From JANRIG01 sp033765235 (GTDB taxonomy: Bacteria > Bacteroidota > Bacteroidia > Cytophagales > UBA9547), in assembly GCA_033765235.1 (NCBI GenBank), contig JANRIG010000030.1, forward strand, positions 1 to 64,000: a DNA stretch of 64,000 bases, read 5' to 3'. The translations under genes and the position numbers were made by a program. Positions 27,559 to 36,164 of the stretch are shown here, piece by piece. Numbering within the stretch: position 1 is the first letter of the stretch; every line of letters starts with the position of its first letter. The notes beneath the pieces were generated by a model. That model made no database searches. It was not told the DNA's origin and worked only from the letters and a program-made list of their open reading frames with translations.

Positions 27559-29556
27559 TTGAAATCATTACGCATAATTATATTTATTTTTGCTTGTAAT
27601 ATCACGGTAAGTGCGGGAACCAACCCCATATTTATTACACGTACTTTTGATCAGGAATATATTATGTCGCATTTGGAGGCAGTGGCAGATAGTATAAATA
27701 TCCCTTTCGCAACTATTAAAAGCTCTAAGTACGATAACCTTTTCAGACCTATTTCAGAGGTGATAGACTATCAAGCCAAATGGCCGGGTGCGCTTTGGGT
27801 ACGGTTTACCATCAAAAATGCAACTCCAAAGACCCATGAAGTAGTTATAGAAAACTATAATAACAAACTACAAGACTATATATTTTACAACCCTATCACC
27901 AACTTTGAATATGAAATAAAATCATTTGGCACAAATATGCCTTTCTACACACGAGACTATCAGCAGAGGGCATACCAGGTCAATTCGGTATTATTACCTT
28001 ATGAGGTAAAAACCTATTATTTCAGGTATGCACATTTCATGACAGAGCCTCCCGTAATCATACTATCTTCTGACATCTTTTTTTTCAATTACACCTACAA
28101 TGTACATTTTTTGTTAGGCATATTTTATGGGGCATTGTTATTTACTGTGTTAATTAATGGTCTTAATTTTTTGATACTCAAAGACAAAAGTTACTTGTTT
28201 TATTTTTTATTCATATTGTGCCAATTTTTATATCATTTTGATGGCTTCGGGTTCAAATATTTTTGGTACGATATGCCTTGGGTAAATAAGTACTATGAAA
28301 CTGTGCTTTTCAACCTCATCATAATATTTGGCACATTATCGAGTATTACATTTATGAATATTAATAAATCAGGACCGGGGTACTATAAAATACTTATTGG
28401 GTTTATATGCTACAAGGTTGTCTATATGATATTGGCTTGTATATTTCCTATACTAAGCCATAATAAATATTATGCATTTGATGGTATATTCATGTCGTTG
28501 CCCATAATATTTGGCATATTTTTCCAAAAAAACAAAAGCAGCGATGTGGTATTTTATCTCTTGGCATTTGCTACTTACATTTTTTTTAACCTGTTAAGCA
28601 ACACGGTACAATACTGGTTTACAGTAAATATATTAGACTCTGTGATAGGATTAGACAATTCACATTTTTTATATCGCCATATTTTAGCCTATGGCGATGA
28701 ATTTGGCGTATTGATTCAGATTATATTAGTAGCAATAGCTTTTATCAAAAAATATCAAAATACTAACTCTGAAAAAATTGCCGGACAAAACGATATCATA
28801 TTGCAACTAAATGAAAATCAAAAGCTTAAAGATGAGCTCAACCTAAACCTAAGCAAACTTATGGATGAGAGAGGTCATGAGCTGGAGTATAAAAACAAAC
28901 AGCTCGAAGACTTCACCTACAAAGTATCACATGACCTGAAGAGCCCTGTGAACTCTATGATAGGACTGGCAAACATAGCCATTGACGAAAACACAGATGA
29001 TAACACCAAACAGTATTTGTTGCAAATACAGAAAAGTGCTGTACGTATGAAAAATATGGTAAACGAACTATTAAAGGTGCTCAAAGAAGAAAAAAGCTTT
29101 GTACTCAACATAGAGCCCATAGACTGGACTACCATGCTAAACGATGTGCTATCAGGATTGAGCCATATCAAAGAATATAAAAAAGTAAAAATAAATATCA
29201 TTACAAAGATAGAAACATCTTACAGTACAGATAAAGTACTGATGGAAAGCATATTGCAAAACCTGATAGAAAACAGTATAAAATATAGAAACAAACAAGC
29301 GCAACAGTGCTATATAGATATTGAAATCATCATTAATGACCAAATGAAAGTAATTGTGGTCAAAGACAATGGTATTGGCATATCAGATGAGGCACAACCC
29401 TATGTATTCGACATATTTTATAGGGGTGTTACCGAAGCCAAGGGCTCGGGTTTGGGGCTCTATTTGGTCAAAAGCAATGTTGAAAAACTTGGAGGCAAAA
29501 TCATACTCACCAGCGAAAAAGGTATTGGCACCACTGTGAAAATATATTTAAGATAA
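27559..29556 (+). CDS. Membrane sensor histidine kinase with 7TM-DISM module
   Basis: 665 residues from a TTG start. Signal-like segment (IIIFIFACNITVSAG), an extracytoplasmic beta domain to about residue 165 (7TMR-DISM extracellular 2 type: GALWVRFTIKNATPK, YYFRYAHF), then seven hydrophobic helices to about residue 395, a short coiled coil, and the catalytic core. HisKA: phosphoacceptor His458 in YKVSHDLKSPVNSMIGLA. HATPase: N box ENSIKYR, G1 DNGIGIS, F box YVFDIFYRG, G2 GSGLGLYLVKSN. No receiver domain and no response regulator gene alongside, so it is an orphan kinase whose partner is elsewhere. DISM sensors often detect carbohydrate-like or small-molecule ligands, but the ligand here is unknown. 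Ends 14 bases from a convergent GAF protein gene. Confidence 0.93.
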   Translation: MKSLRIIIFIFACNITVSAGTNPIFITRTFDQEYIMSHLEAVADSINIPFATIKSSKYDNLFRPISEVIDYQAKWPGALWVRFTIKNATPKTHEVVIENYNNKLQDYIFYNPITNFEYEIKSFGTNMPFYTRDYQQRAYQVNSVLLPYEVKTYYFRYAHFMTEPPVIILSSDIFFFNYTYNVHFLLGIFYGALLFTVLINGLNFLILKDKSYLFYFLFILCQFLYHFDGFGFKYFWYDMPWVNKYYETVLFNLIIIFGTLSSITFMNINKSGPGYYKILIGFICYKVVYMILACIFPILSHNKYYAFDGIFMSLPIIFGIFFQKNKSSDVVFYLLAFATYIFFNLLSNTVQYWFTVNILDSVIGLDNSHFLYRHILAYGDEFGVLIQIILVAIAFIKKYQNTNSEKIAGQNDIILQLNENQKLKDELNLNLSKLMDERGHELEYKNKQLEDFTYKVSHDLKSPVNSMIGLANIAIDENTDDNTKQYLLQIQKSAVRMKNMVNELLKVLKEEKSFVLNIEPIDWTTMLNDVLSGLSHIKEYKKVKINIITKIETSYSTDKVLMESILQNLIENSIKYRNKQAQQCYIDIEIIINDQMKVIVVKDNGIGISDEAQPYVFDIFYRGVTEAKGSGLGLYLVKSNVEKLGGKIILTSEKGIGTTVKIYLR

Positions 29557-29570
29557 ATACATATTATCTG

Positions 29571-30911
29571 TTATACACTTCCCCCCAGTTGATTAATCTT
29601 CTGTATATAATTTTGCTCTTTGCGCAAAAACTCTTCCTGGGTGGCTTGCATCTCCTCCATATTTTGGCGCATCTCTTCCTCTTGTGAGCGCATCTGTTCT
29701 GTCATCTCTTGTGCCTGCTTGAGCAGTATTTGAGTTTGCTCACTTATTCGTGCGTTTGATATAAATGAGCCCATGGCTTCGGCCACCTTGTCCAAATATT
29801 CCATCTCATACTTATCAAATATATGAAACGAAGCCAGCTCTATGATGCCCTCTACCTTATCATTATTGATGAGAGGTACTAGTAAAATACATCTGGGATT
29901 TGACTCTCCAAGCCCTGATGTAATCTCTATGTAATTATCAGGCACTTGTGTCATAAATATTTTGTCCCTCTCCAGATAGCACTGCCCCACCAGCCCATCG
30001 CCCGGTTTTATACTTTTTTCAATATACTTTTTACGACTGTAGGCATATGCACTCACCAGCTTGAGCACCTTTTCATCATCATAGTATACAAATAGTCCTG
30101 CCTGATTGGCATTTACAAACTTTACAATGTGTGGCACCAATATATCATACAGATTTTTGATATTTGTGTCTTTGCGCATGGTAGCCAAAAAGTCTGCCAA
30201 TCCATTGCTCATCCATGTGCGTTTTTCATCTTCAAGTTTGGCTACTTTGAGTTCGTCAAGAGTTTTGTTCAGCTCTTCTTGGGCTTTGCGTTGTTCCTCT
30301 TTTTCTTTTTCTATATTTTTTATCAATTCCAGCACCCCGCTCTGAGTTTTTTCAAATATAGAATCCATAGAGAATAGCAAACCTATCAACATAAATATAG
30401 CGGTGATAAAAGTAATATAACCTTCAATGAATGACGTAGGCAATGGCTTTTCAGTTTCTATCCATTGGTTGAATAATTCATAGCTCAATGCCAAAGCCAC
30501 ATTAATACCTATGGTAATGCGCCTGTATGTTTTTTCTTGACTGGCAAATAATACAAATGGCATGGCTTGAAAGAGCAATATAAATGCCCATGATTGAGCA
30601 CTGGCTTGCCCACCCACTTGCTGTACTGCACCTTGAATAATACTACTGATAAATACAGGAATGATAGCCATAGTGATGCGTGCAGCTACATGAAAACCCG
30701 CATAAAGTGCCCATTCAGCCATAAATGTTACAATCAATCCTATCACTAAATAGGATATGATAATAGTAGAAAATAGACTGAATGATGTAAAAATATTCAA
30801 TACTACTATCACCACCAATAGCACAAATACTTTGTTGGCTGCATTGATACGGTCTTTGAGCCAAGGCTCATGGTCAGGTTTTATCCCGACTTGAAATAAA
30901 TTGTCAAACAT
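29571..30911 (-). CDS. Membrane GAF-domain protein
   Basis: 446 residues from the ATG ending at 30911; an earlier ATG would add 17 residues. Five or six N-terminal transmembrane helices span roughly residues 30-190. A coiled coil (LIKNIEKEKEEQRKAQEEL) follows, then a GAF domain at about 235-385 (YDILVPHIVKFVNANQAGLF, GDGLVGQCYLERDKIFMTQV, CILLVPLINNDKVEGIIELA), and a Gln/Glu-rich coiled coil ends the protein (EEEMRQNMEEMQATQEEFLR). This layout (TM, coiled coil, GAF, coiled coil) is common in Bacteroidota signalling proteins that lack a kinase. It probably senses a small molecule or redox state and passes it on through protein contacts. It is convergent with the histidine kinase, and a functional pair is possible but unproven. 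Confidence 0.85.
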   Translation of the reverse strand: MFDNLFQVGIKPDHEPWLKDRINAANKVFVLLVVIVVLNIFTSFSLFSTIIISYLVIGLIVTFMAEWALYAGFHVAARITMAIIPVFISSIIQGAVQQVGGQASAQSWAFILLFQAMPFVLFASQEKTYRRITIGINVALALSYELFNQWIETEKPLPTSFIEGYITFITAIFMLIGLLFSMDSIFEKTQSGVLELIKNIEKEKEEQRKAQEELNKTLDELKVAKLEDEKRTWMSNGLADFLATMRKDTNIKNLYDILVPHIVKFVNANQAGLFVYYDDEKVLKLVSAYAYSRKKYIEKSIKPGDGLVGQCYLERDKIFMTQVPDNYIEITSGLGESNPRCILLVPLINNDKVEGIIELASFHIFDKYEMEYLDKVAEAMGSFISNARISEQTQILLKQAQEMTEQMRSQEEEMRQNMEEMQATQEEFLRKEQNYIQKINQLGGSV

Positions 30912-31057
30912 ATTAAATCTATATAATTGGGTAATAAATATAAAATATTCTAAATAACACAATAACCATGATTGAGGTTCTGATATTCTTCACAAAGCAA
31001 GATATATCAAAATAAATGAATAGTATTAATTTGTAAAAAATATCATACAAAATTTCC

Positions 31058-31092
31058 TTAACCTCGTTCTGTGTCACACAGAACGAGGTTAA
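31058..31092. repeat. Near-perfect 17-bp inverted repeat
   Basis: TTAACCTCGTTCTGTGT (31058-31074) and its exact complement (31076-31092) are separated by one base. It lies between the divergently transcribed GAF gene and purL. It is not followed by a U tract, so it is not an ordinary terminator for either neighbour. Confidence 0.9.
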
Positions 31093-31127
31093 ACGGTCTA
31101 TGAGTCACAAACCAAGTAGTTGTTTTT

Positions 31128-31152
31128 TTTGAAATAAGTCCACTATTTCAAA
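31128..31152. repeat. 9-bp inverted repeat
   Basis: TTTGAAATA (31128-31136) and TATTTCAAA (31144-31152) flank a seven-base loop. Second of three hairpins in the purL upstream region. Confidence 0.8.
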
Positions 31153-31157
31153 CCTTT

Positions 31158-31193
31158 ATTTTTTAGAAATAATAAATAATATTTCTAAAAAAT
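31158..31193. repeat. 14-bp inverted repeat abutting the purL promoter
   Basis: ATTTTTTAGAAATA (31158-31171) and TATTTCTAAAAAAT (31180-31193) pair over 14 bases with an eight-base loop. The right arm ends seven bases before the -7 element at 31200, so it covers the place where a -33 element would be. It could serve as an operator, or as a weak terminator for any transcript entering from upstream. Confidence 0.85.
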
Positions 31194-31199
31194 CTGACT

Positions 31200-31207
31200 T
31201 ATTTTTG
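31200..31207 (+). promoter_or_regulatory. purL promoter -7 element (TATTTTTG)
   Basis: TATTTTTG fits TAnnTTTG and stands 23 bases before the purL start at 31231. The preceding bases form the 14-bp hairpin at 31158-31193, so RNA polymerase binding and the hairpin region overlap. Confidence 0.55.
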
Positions 31208-31230
31208 CTACATCATAAAGTATGTAATGC

Positions 31231-33537
31231 ATGGAAGCAATGCCCGGCTTAGAAACAGCCCAAAAATTAGGACTTCTGGAAGAAGAGTATCACAAAATAA
31301 ACGAAATATTGGGCAGAAAGCCCAACTTCAATGAGCTCAGTATATTTGCCGTAATGTGGAGCGAGCATTGCTGCTACAAAAACTCCATAGTATGGCTCAA
31401 AACATTGCCCAAAGACAGCCCTCGTATGCTGGCCAAAGCAGGAGAAGAAAATGCAGGTATCGTGGACATAGGCAATGGCTTAGGGTGTGCATTCAAAATA
31501 GAATCGCACAACCACCCCTCTGCACTGGAGCCCTATCAAGGAGCTGCTACAGGAGTAGGTGGTATCAATCGCGATATATTCACCATGGGGGCAAGACCTA
31601 TAGCACAGCTTAACTCTCTCAGGTTTGGCAACCTTACCCATGAAAAATCACGCTGGCATCTCAAAGGAGTAGTAAAAGGCATAGGCGACTATGGCAACGC
31701 CTTTGGCATACCTACGGTAGGTGGCGAAATATACTTTGACGATTGTTATGCCATAAACCCTCTGGTGAATGCATTCTCGGCAGGTATAGTGAAAAAAGAT
31801 AAAATAGCCAAAGCCACCTCCTATGGGGTGGGCAACAAGGTATTCATAGTAGGCTCCGGCACAGGCAAAGATGGAATACATGGCGCTGCTTTTGCCTCCA
31901 AAGACCTTACTGAAAACTCTACTAAAGACCTGCCCGCCGTACAAGTAGGTGACCCATTTATGGAAAAACTACTCCTCGAGGCCACCCTCGAGGTGCTGGA
32001 TACAGGTGCAGTCATTGGCATACAAGACATGGGAGCAGCAGGCATCATTTGCAGCACCTCAGAGATGAGTGCCAAAGGCGAGCATGGTATGCTCATATGG
32101 CTCGACCAAGTGCCTATGCGCCAAGCAAATATGCAGCCTTGGGAAATTTTGCTCTCAGAGTCGCAGGAGCGAATGCTGGTGATTGTAAAAAATGGAGAGG
32201 AAGACAAAATCATCAATATTTTCAACAAATGGGACCTTAATTGTGCACAAATAGGAGTGGTGACAGATACCCAAAGGCTGCATTTTTATCACGCAGTGCC
32301 CATAGAATATCATAGCTATATGCATGATATGCTTGCAGGTAAATTTGATAAAATACCATTTGAAAATATTGAAAAATATAGGGTAGCCGATGTGCCATGC
32401 CACGATTTGGTGCTCGGAGGTGGGGCACCTGTGTATCATCGCGAGTACAAAGAACCTGCGTATATAATGGCTCATAATTTATTCAATATCAATACTATAC
32501 CACTTCCTGATGATTATATTGAAATAGCACATTTTTTATTGGCGCAGCCAAATATTGCCTCCAAAAAGTGGATATCTACTCAGTATGACAGTATGGTAGG
32601 TACAGTGAATATGACCACCAACAAACCATCGGATGCGGCAGTGATAAAAATAAAGGGCACCTCAAAAGCACTACTCATAAATGTGGACTGCAATGGCAGA
32701 TATGTGCACGCAAACCCTGAGCAAGGATGCGCCATAGCGGTAGCTGAGGCTGCACGCAACATTGTATGCAGTGGTGGTGAGCCATTGGCCATTACCAATA
32801 ATCTTAACTTTGGCAACCCCTACAATCCTGAAGTATACTGGCAATTTGTACAAGCTGTAAAAGGTATGAAAAAAGCCTGCGAAAAATTTGGCACTCCGGT
32901 AACGGGAGGCAATGTGAGTTTTTATAATCAATCCAAGATAGACGGCGTGGAGCTCCCTGTATTTCCTACTCCTACCATAGGTATGTTGGGCATTATGGAA
33001 GACACGGCTAATCATATGACACTTGATTTTAAAAATGAAGGTGATTATATTTATTTGATAGGTGCTCCGCAAAACGATATATCATCGTCAGAATATTTGT
33101 ACAATTATTTAAAAATCAAACAAAGTCCTGCCCCAAATTTTGACCTTGATGAAGAATACACAATGCAAAATGCTCTGAAAATACTGATAAAAAATAAGAT
33201 AATTGTTTCTGCCCATGATGTGAGCGACGGCGGACTTTGGATAGCACTCATGGAAAGTGCCATGCCACGCAACCTTGGCTTTGAAATATACACAGACAGC
33301 GAATACCGAAAAGATGCTTTCTTATTCGGCGAAAGCCAAAGTAGAGTATTGGTAAGTGTACAACCATCACAGGTAGAAGCATTTACAAGATATTTTGAAA
33401 AAATGCATACAGACTATACCTATCTGGGCATTGTCACAGGAATACGTGCTGTGATAGACGATGAAAGCTATGGAGCAGTGCCGGATATGAAGCTTACTTA
33501 TGAGTATGCCATCGAAGATTTATTATATCAAGACTAA
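31231..33537 (+). CDS. purL: Phosphoribosylformylglycinamidine synthase II
   Basis: Fourth step of de novo purine synthesis: converts FGAR to FGAM with ATP and ammonia, the latter normally from PurQ. The 768-residue size matches the small PurL type (about 740), not the fused 1,300-residue form. Landmarks: SEHCCYKNS (N-terminal), SHNHPSALEPYQGAATGVGG near residue 92, GDPFMEKLLLEATLE, and the C-terminal repeat GGNVSFYNQ and SAHDVSDGGLWIALMESAM. No purQ or purS is in the window, so they are encoded elsewhere. The ATG is followed by MEAMPG; a later start at the second ATG cannot be excluded. Twelve bases after its stop a glycosyltransferase begins. Confidence 0.95.
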   Translation: MEAMPGLETAQKLGLLEEEYHKINEILGRKPNFNELSIFAVMWSEHCCYKNSIVWLKTLPKDSPRMLAKAGEENAGIVDIGNGLGCAFKIESHNHPSALEPYQGAATGVGGINRDIFTMGARPIAQLNSLRFGNLTHEKSRWHLKGVVKGIGDYGNAFGIPTVGGEIYFDDCYAINPLVNAFSAGIVKKDKIAKATSYGVGNKVFIVGSGTGKDGIHGAAFASKDLTENSTKDLPAVQVGDPFMEKLLLEATLEVLDTGAVIGIQDMGAAGIICSTSEMSAKGEHGMLIWLDQVPMRQANMQPWEILLSESQERMLVIVKNGEEDKIINIFNKWDLNCAQIGVVTDTQRLHFYHAVPIEYHSYMHDMLAGKFDKIPFENIEKYRVADVPCHDLVLGGGAPVYHREYKEPAYIMAHNLFNINTIPLPDDYIEIAHFLLAQPNIASKKWISTQYDSMVGTVNMTTNKPSDAAVIKIKGTSKALLINVDCNGRYVHANPEQGCAIAVAEAARNIVCSGGEPLAITNNLNFGNPYNPEVYWQFVQAVKGMKKACEKFGTPVTGGNVSFYNQSKIDGVELPVFPTPTIGMLGIMEDTANHMTLDFKNEGDYIYLIGAPQNDISSSEYLYNYLKIKQSPAPNFDLDEEYTMQNALKILIKNKIIVSAHDVSDGGLWIALMESAMPRNLGFEIYTDSEYRKDAFLFGESQSRVLVSVQPSQVEAFTRYFEKMHTDYTYLGIVTGIRAVIDDESYGAVPDMKLTYEYAIEDLLYQD

Positions 33538-33549
33538 ACCACCGTACCA

Positions 33550-34419
33550 TTGAGTGTGTCAAAAGGATTTGTATATGTGGCCACGGGCAAAAAATTTGTG
33601 AATGAAGCGGTTATATCTGCACATTTTCTCAAAAAGCACCACCCCAATACTCCTATAGCCATTATCAGCGATGCCCAAGTACATGATGATATATTTGCCA
33701 AAACAATACTCATTGACAAACCTTCATACAACCTCCGCGACAAGACATACCTATACCTTTCACCCTTTGAGCATACCGTATTTGTAGATACAGACACCTA
33801 TATAGCCGGCGATATCAGCGAACTATTTGTGCTCTTGACACATTTTGATGTAGCTGCTCACCAACTTTTTGAAGGCCATGAGTACCACATGCCCCACATA
33901 CCCCATGCTTTTCCGGAGTTTAATACAGGAGTAATAGCATTTGTAAATAACAACAATTTTGCCAAATTTTGCGACAATTGGCGAAATATTTTTGACAAAT
34001 ATCTAGGTGCAGAAAATTGGGTAAACGACCAAAAAAGCTTTAGAGAAGCCCTATACATGAGCACTTTGCGCCACACCGTGTTGCCCCCTGAGTACAACTT
34101 CAGGCCGCTTACTACAAACTTTGCCATCATGCCCGTAAAAGTATTCCACGGTCGCAACTTTGGTGATATGGCATTTTTGGAAAAAAGAATGAATAAAATA
34201 GCGGTGCATCGCGCCTATGTACCTCGCTTTGAGGTAGCTGTGCATGATTATATGCCTCTCGGCGATTTGTACAAACTTTGGGCTGAGGCTACCTTGCAAA
34301 TCATAAAAGAAATATTCAAATATATATTACCCATAACATTGCGCAATAGCTTGCGCAATGTATCATGGATACGCAAATTATTTCACAAAAGCCGCTATCA
34401 AGAGTGGATGCAAAAGTAA
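33550..34419 (+). CDS. Family 8-like glycosyltransferase
   Basis: 289 residues beginning with TTG at 33550 (the frame opens only shortly upstream). The N-terminal strand GFVYVATGKKFVNEAVISAH and the metal-binding D-T-D motif at residues 80-82 (VFVDTDTYIAGD) are typical of a GT-A fold. The acceptor loop EFNTGVIAFVNN occurs in GT8 and related putative nucleotide-diphospho-sugar transferases. The C-terminal helix pair (YILPITLRNSLRN) may contact the membrane. It sits 12 bases after purL and 6 bases before a second glycosyltransferase, so all three are probably co-transcribed, though the link to purine synthesis looks incidental. Donor and acceptor sugars cannot be read from sequence. Confidence 0.75.
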   Translation: MSVSKGFVYVATGKKFVNEAVISAHFLKKHHPNTPIAIISDAQVHDDIFAKTILIDKPSYNLRDKTYLYLSPFEHTVFVDTDTYIAGDISELFVLLTHFDVAAHQLFEGHEYHMPHIPHAFPEFNTGVIAFVNNNNFAKFCDNWRNIFDKYLGAENWVNDQKSFREALYMSTLRHTVLPPEYNFRPLTTNFAIMPVKVFHGRNFGDMAFLEKRMNKIAVHRAYVPRFEVAVHDYMPLGDLYKLWAEATLQIIKEIFKYILPITLRNSLRNVSWIRKLFHKSRYQEWMQK

Positions 34420-34425
34420 GTAGCT

Positions 34426-35358
34426 ATGTCACAGGCAGGTACATTGTTGTATGAACATTTTTTTAAACCTGTAGGGTTAATAAAAAGAAACGGTGGACTG
34501 TGGCAACATATACTCATTGAGCAAGATATTCGACATATGAAATCCATGTCTAAATCGTTGCAAATACCTGTATTTGAGCATACTATAAGTGATGTAACTG
34601 TTTGTGGCATTGCCGGCAAGTACAATTGGCACCAGATGATATTTTGCCTCTACAGCTTTTTTACACAATTAAAAAAAAATGTAAATACAGTAATAATAGA
34701 TGATGGTACTATAGATGATAATTTTTGTGCACATATCAAAAACCTAATACCACATGTACAAATATTACTTCACAAAGACACAAATGAAATAATAAGAAAT
34801 TTTTTGCACGGTCGCCACTTATCTGCTTGCGAAAAATATTACGACAAATTTGTAGTATTCAAAAAACTATTTCATGCGAGAGCTCTGCTTAGTGGTCATG
34901 TATTGCTATTTGATGCAGACATGCTATTTTTTCATTACCCGCATGAGATAGCTCAATGGTTGCAGTCCCCTGATTTGCCTGTATTCATGCACGACAAATA
35001 TACTATATATGGTGCTCAAACACAGTACCTTATGCACAATGATTTGATATTGCCCAACTTAAATACAGGTATCATAGGCATGGATAACAATGCAATAGAC
35101 TGGAAACAGATAGAAAAACATGTAGCTGCATATTTGCAAAATGGACCACTCAGTTACCTCATGGAGCAGGCGGTGTATGCCATGTATTTGCAAGGCAAGC
35201 CTCACCTGCGATTACCCACTGAAAAGTATGAAATACTGCCTTCAAAACATGAAGTGCAAGCACCCAAGGCTGTTATGCACCATTACCCCACTGAGGAGCG
35301 TAAATGGTATTACAGGTATGGCTGGAAGCATATTGTTGCCCGCCAAAATGCGGAATAA
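34426..35358 (+). CDS. Putative glycosyltransferase (GT-A fold)
   Basis: 310 residues. Weak similarity to the preceding glycosyltransferase is visible in the shared D-x-D and NTG motifs: LLFDADMLFF with Asp163 and Asp165, and LPNLNTGIIGMDN about 50 residues on. Residues 60-110 contain YNWHQMIFCLYSFFTQLKKN and TVIIDDGTIDD, typical of the nucleotide-sugar half. The start ATG is 6 bases after the previous stop. The pair could act in turn on a common glycan such as a capsule, O-glycan or lipid-linked sugar; nothing here identifies it. Confidence 0.65.
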   Translation: MSQAGTLLYEHFFKPVGLIKRNGGLWQHILIEQDIRHMKSMSKSLQIPVFEHTISDVTVCGIAGKYNWHQMIFCLYSFFTQLKKNVNTVIIDDGTIDDNFCAHIKNLIPHVQILLHKDTNEIIRNFLHGRHLSACEKYYDKFVVFKKLFHARALLSGHVLLFDADMLFFHYPHEIAQWLQSPDLPVFMHDKYTIYGAQTQYLMHNDLILPNLNTGIIGMDNNAIDWKQIEKHVAAYLQNGPLSYLMEQAVYAMYLQGKPHLRLPTEKYEILPSKHEVQAPKAVMHHYPTEERKWYYRYGWKHIVARQNAE

Positions 35359-35425
35359 ACTTATTAATATTTAGTCATAGTGTATTGCAAGCACAATGGT
35401 TGTGCTGTGACCTACAAACCACACT

Positions 35426-36058
35426 CTACAATAGTCCCTCCAGTACATCGCGGATATTTTGGCGCTTGCCGTCTTTGTAAGGCACTATCCATGCATCTCT
35501 CACTCCCATTTCGCGAAGATATTTTTTAAAATTTTCGGCCTCCCAATAGTCGTTAAAATATCCTAATGTATATTTTTTTATACCGTCAGGGTCTACATCG
35601 CCACTAAAGTTTTTATTGTTTTCAAAGTATTTTATCAGGTCTTTGTTTCTAAAAGCACCTATTTGTACCTTAAATATCACCCCTTTGTATAGTTTTTCTT
35701 TTTTTTCGGGGGTAGTCACAGTGGCATCTGTTTCATTTTTGGCAGGCTCGGTGGCAGTATTTACAGAGTTTTTGTAATTTTCATACTCATTTTTTAGGTT
35801 AGCAAGCTCTTCTGTGGCGCGCCTAGCTTCTTCAGTCTTTTGGGCTACATTGTTTTCAAGGTCGGTAATAGAGTTGTTTTTGGCAGCCAAGGCGGCTGAC
35901 AGACTGTCGCTGCGCTTCACAAGTCTCATAAACTCTAAGCCGGACATTTCTTTTTTCTTTTTTTCCCACTCTTTTATGGTGGCTTTGTCTTCCTGAGCCA
36001 GTGTAGCATACACACATAATGTGGCTATAATAAAAGTGGCTATTGTTTTCAAATTCAT
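35426..36058 (-). CDS. Exported coiled-coil protein with SPOR-like C-terminal domain
   Basis: 210 residues. A signal peptide (IATFIIATLCVYATLAQ) precedes a long charged coiled coil (residues 20-100: KEWEKKKKEMSGLEFM, NSITDLENNVAQKTEEARRA). Residues 125-205 form a SPOR-like domain: FKVQIGAFRNKDLIKYFENN, KKYTLGYFNDYWEAENFKKY, LREMGVRDAWIVPY. SPOR domains bind denuded peptidoglycan glycans, so an envelope or division role is likely. Divergent from the DUF2851 gene with 106 bases between. Confidence 0.8.
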   Translation of the reverse strand: MNLKTIATFIIATLCVYATLAQEDKATIKEWEKKKKEMSGLEFMRLVKRSDSLSAALAAKNNSITDLENNVAQKTEEARRATEELANLKNEYENYKNSVNTATEPAKNETDATVTTPEKKEKLYKGVIFKVQIGAFRNKDLIKYFENNKNFSGDVDPDGIKKYTLGYFNDYWEAENFKKYLREMGVRDAWIVPYKDGKRQNIRDVLEGLL

Positions 36059-36164
36059 ATTATTATATTATCGTCATTAATAAAAATACAATTTCTCTGT
36101 AAATGTAACTAAAAATAGTATTATTCCTATTATTGCACCCGCACTGTTTATAAATATTAATCTT

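Noticed and set aside
31058..31092. Ordinary rho-independent terminator
   Set aside because: The flanking genes point away from each other and no U tract follows either arm.
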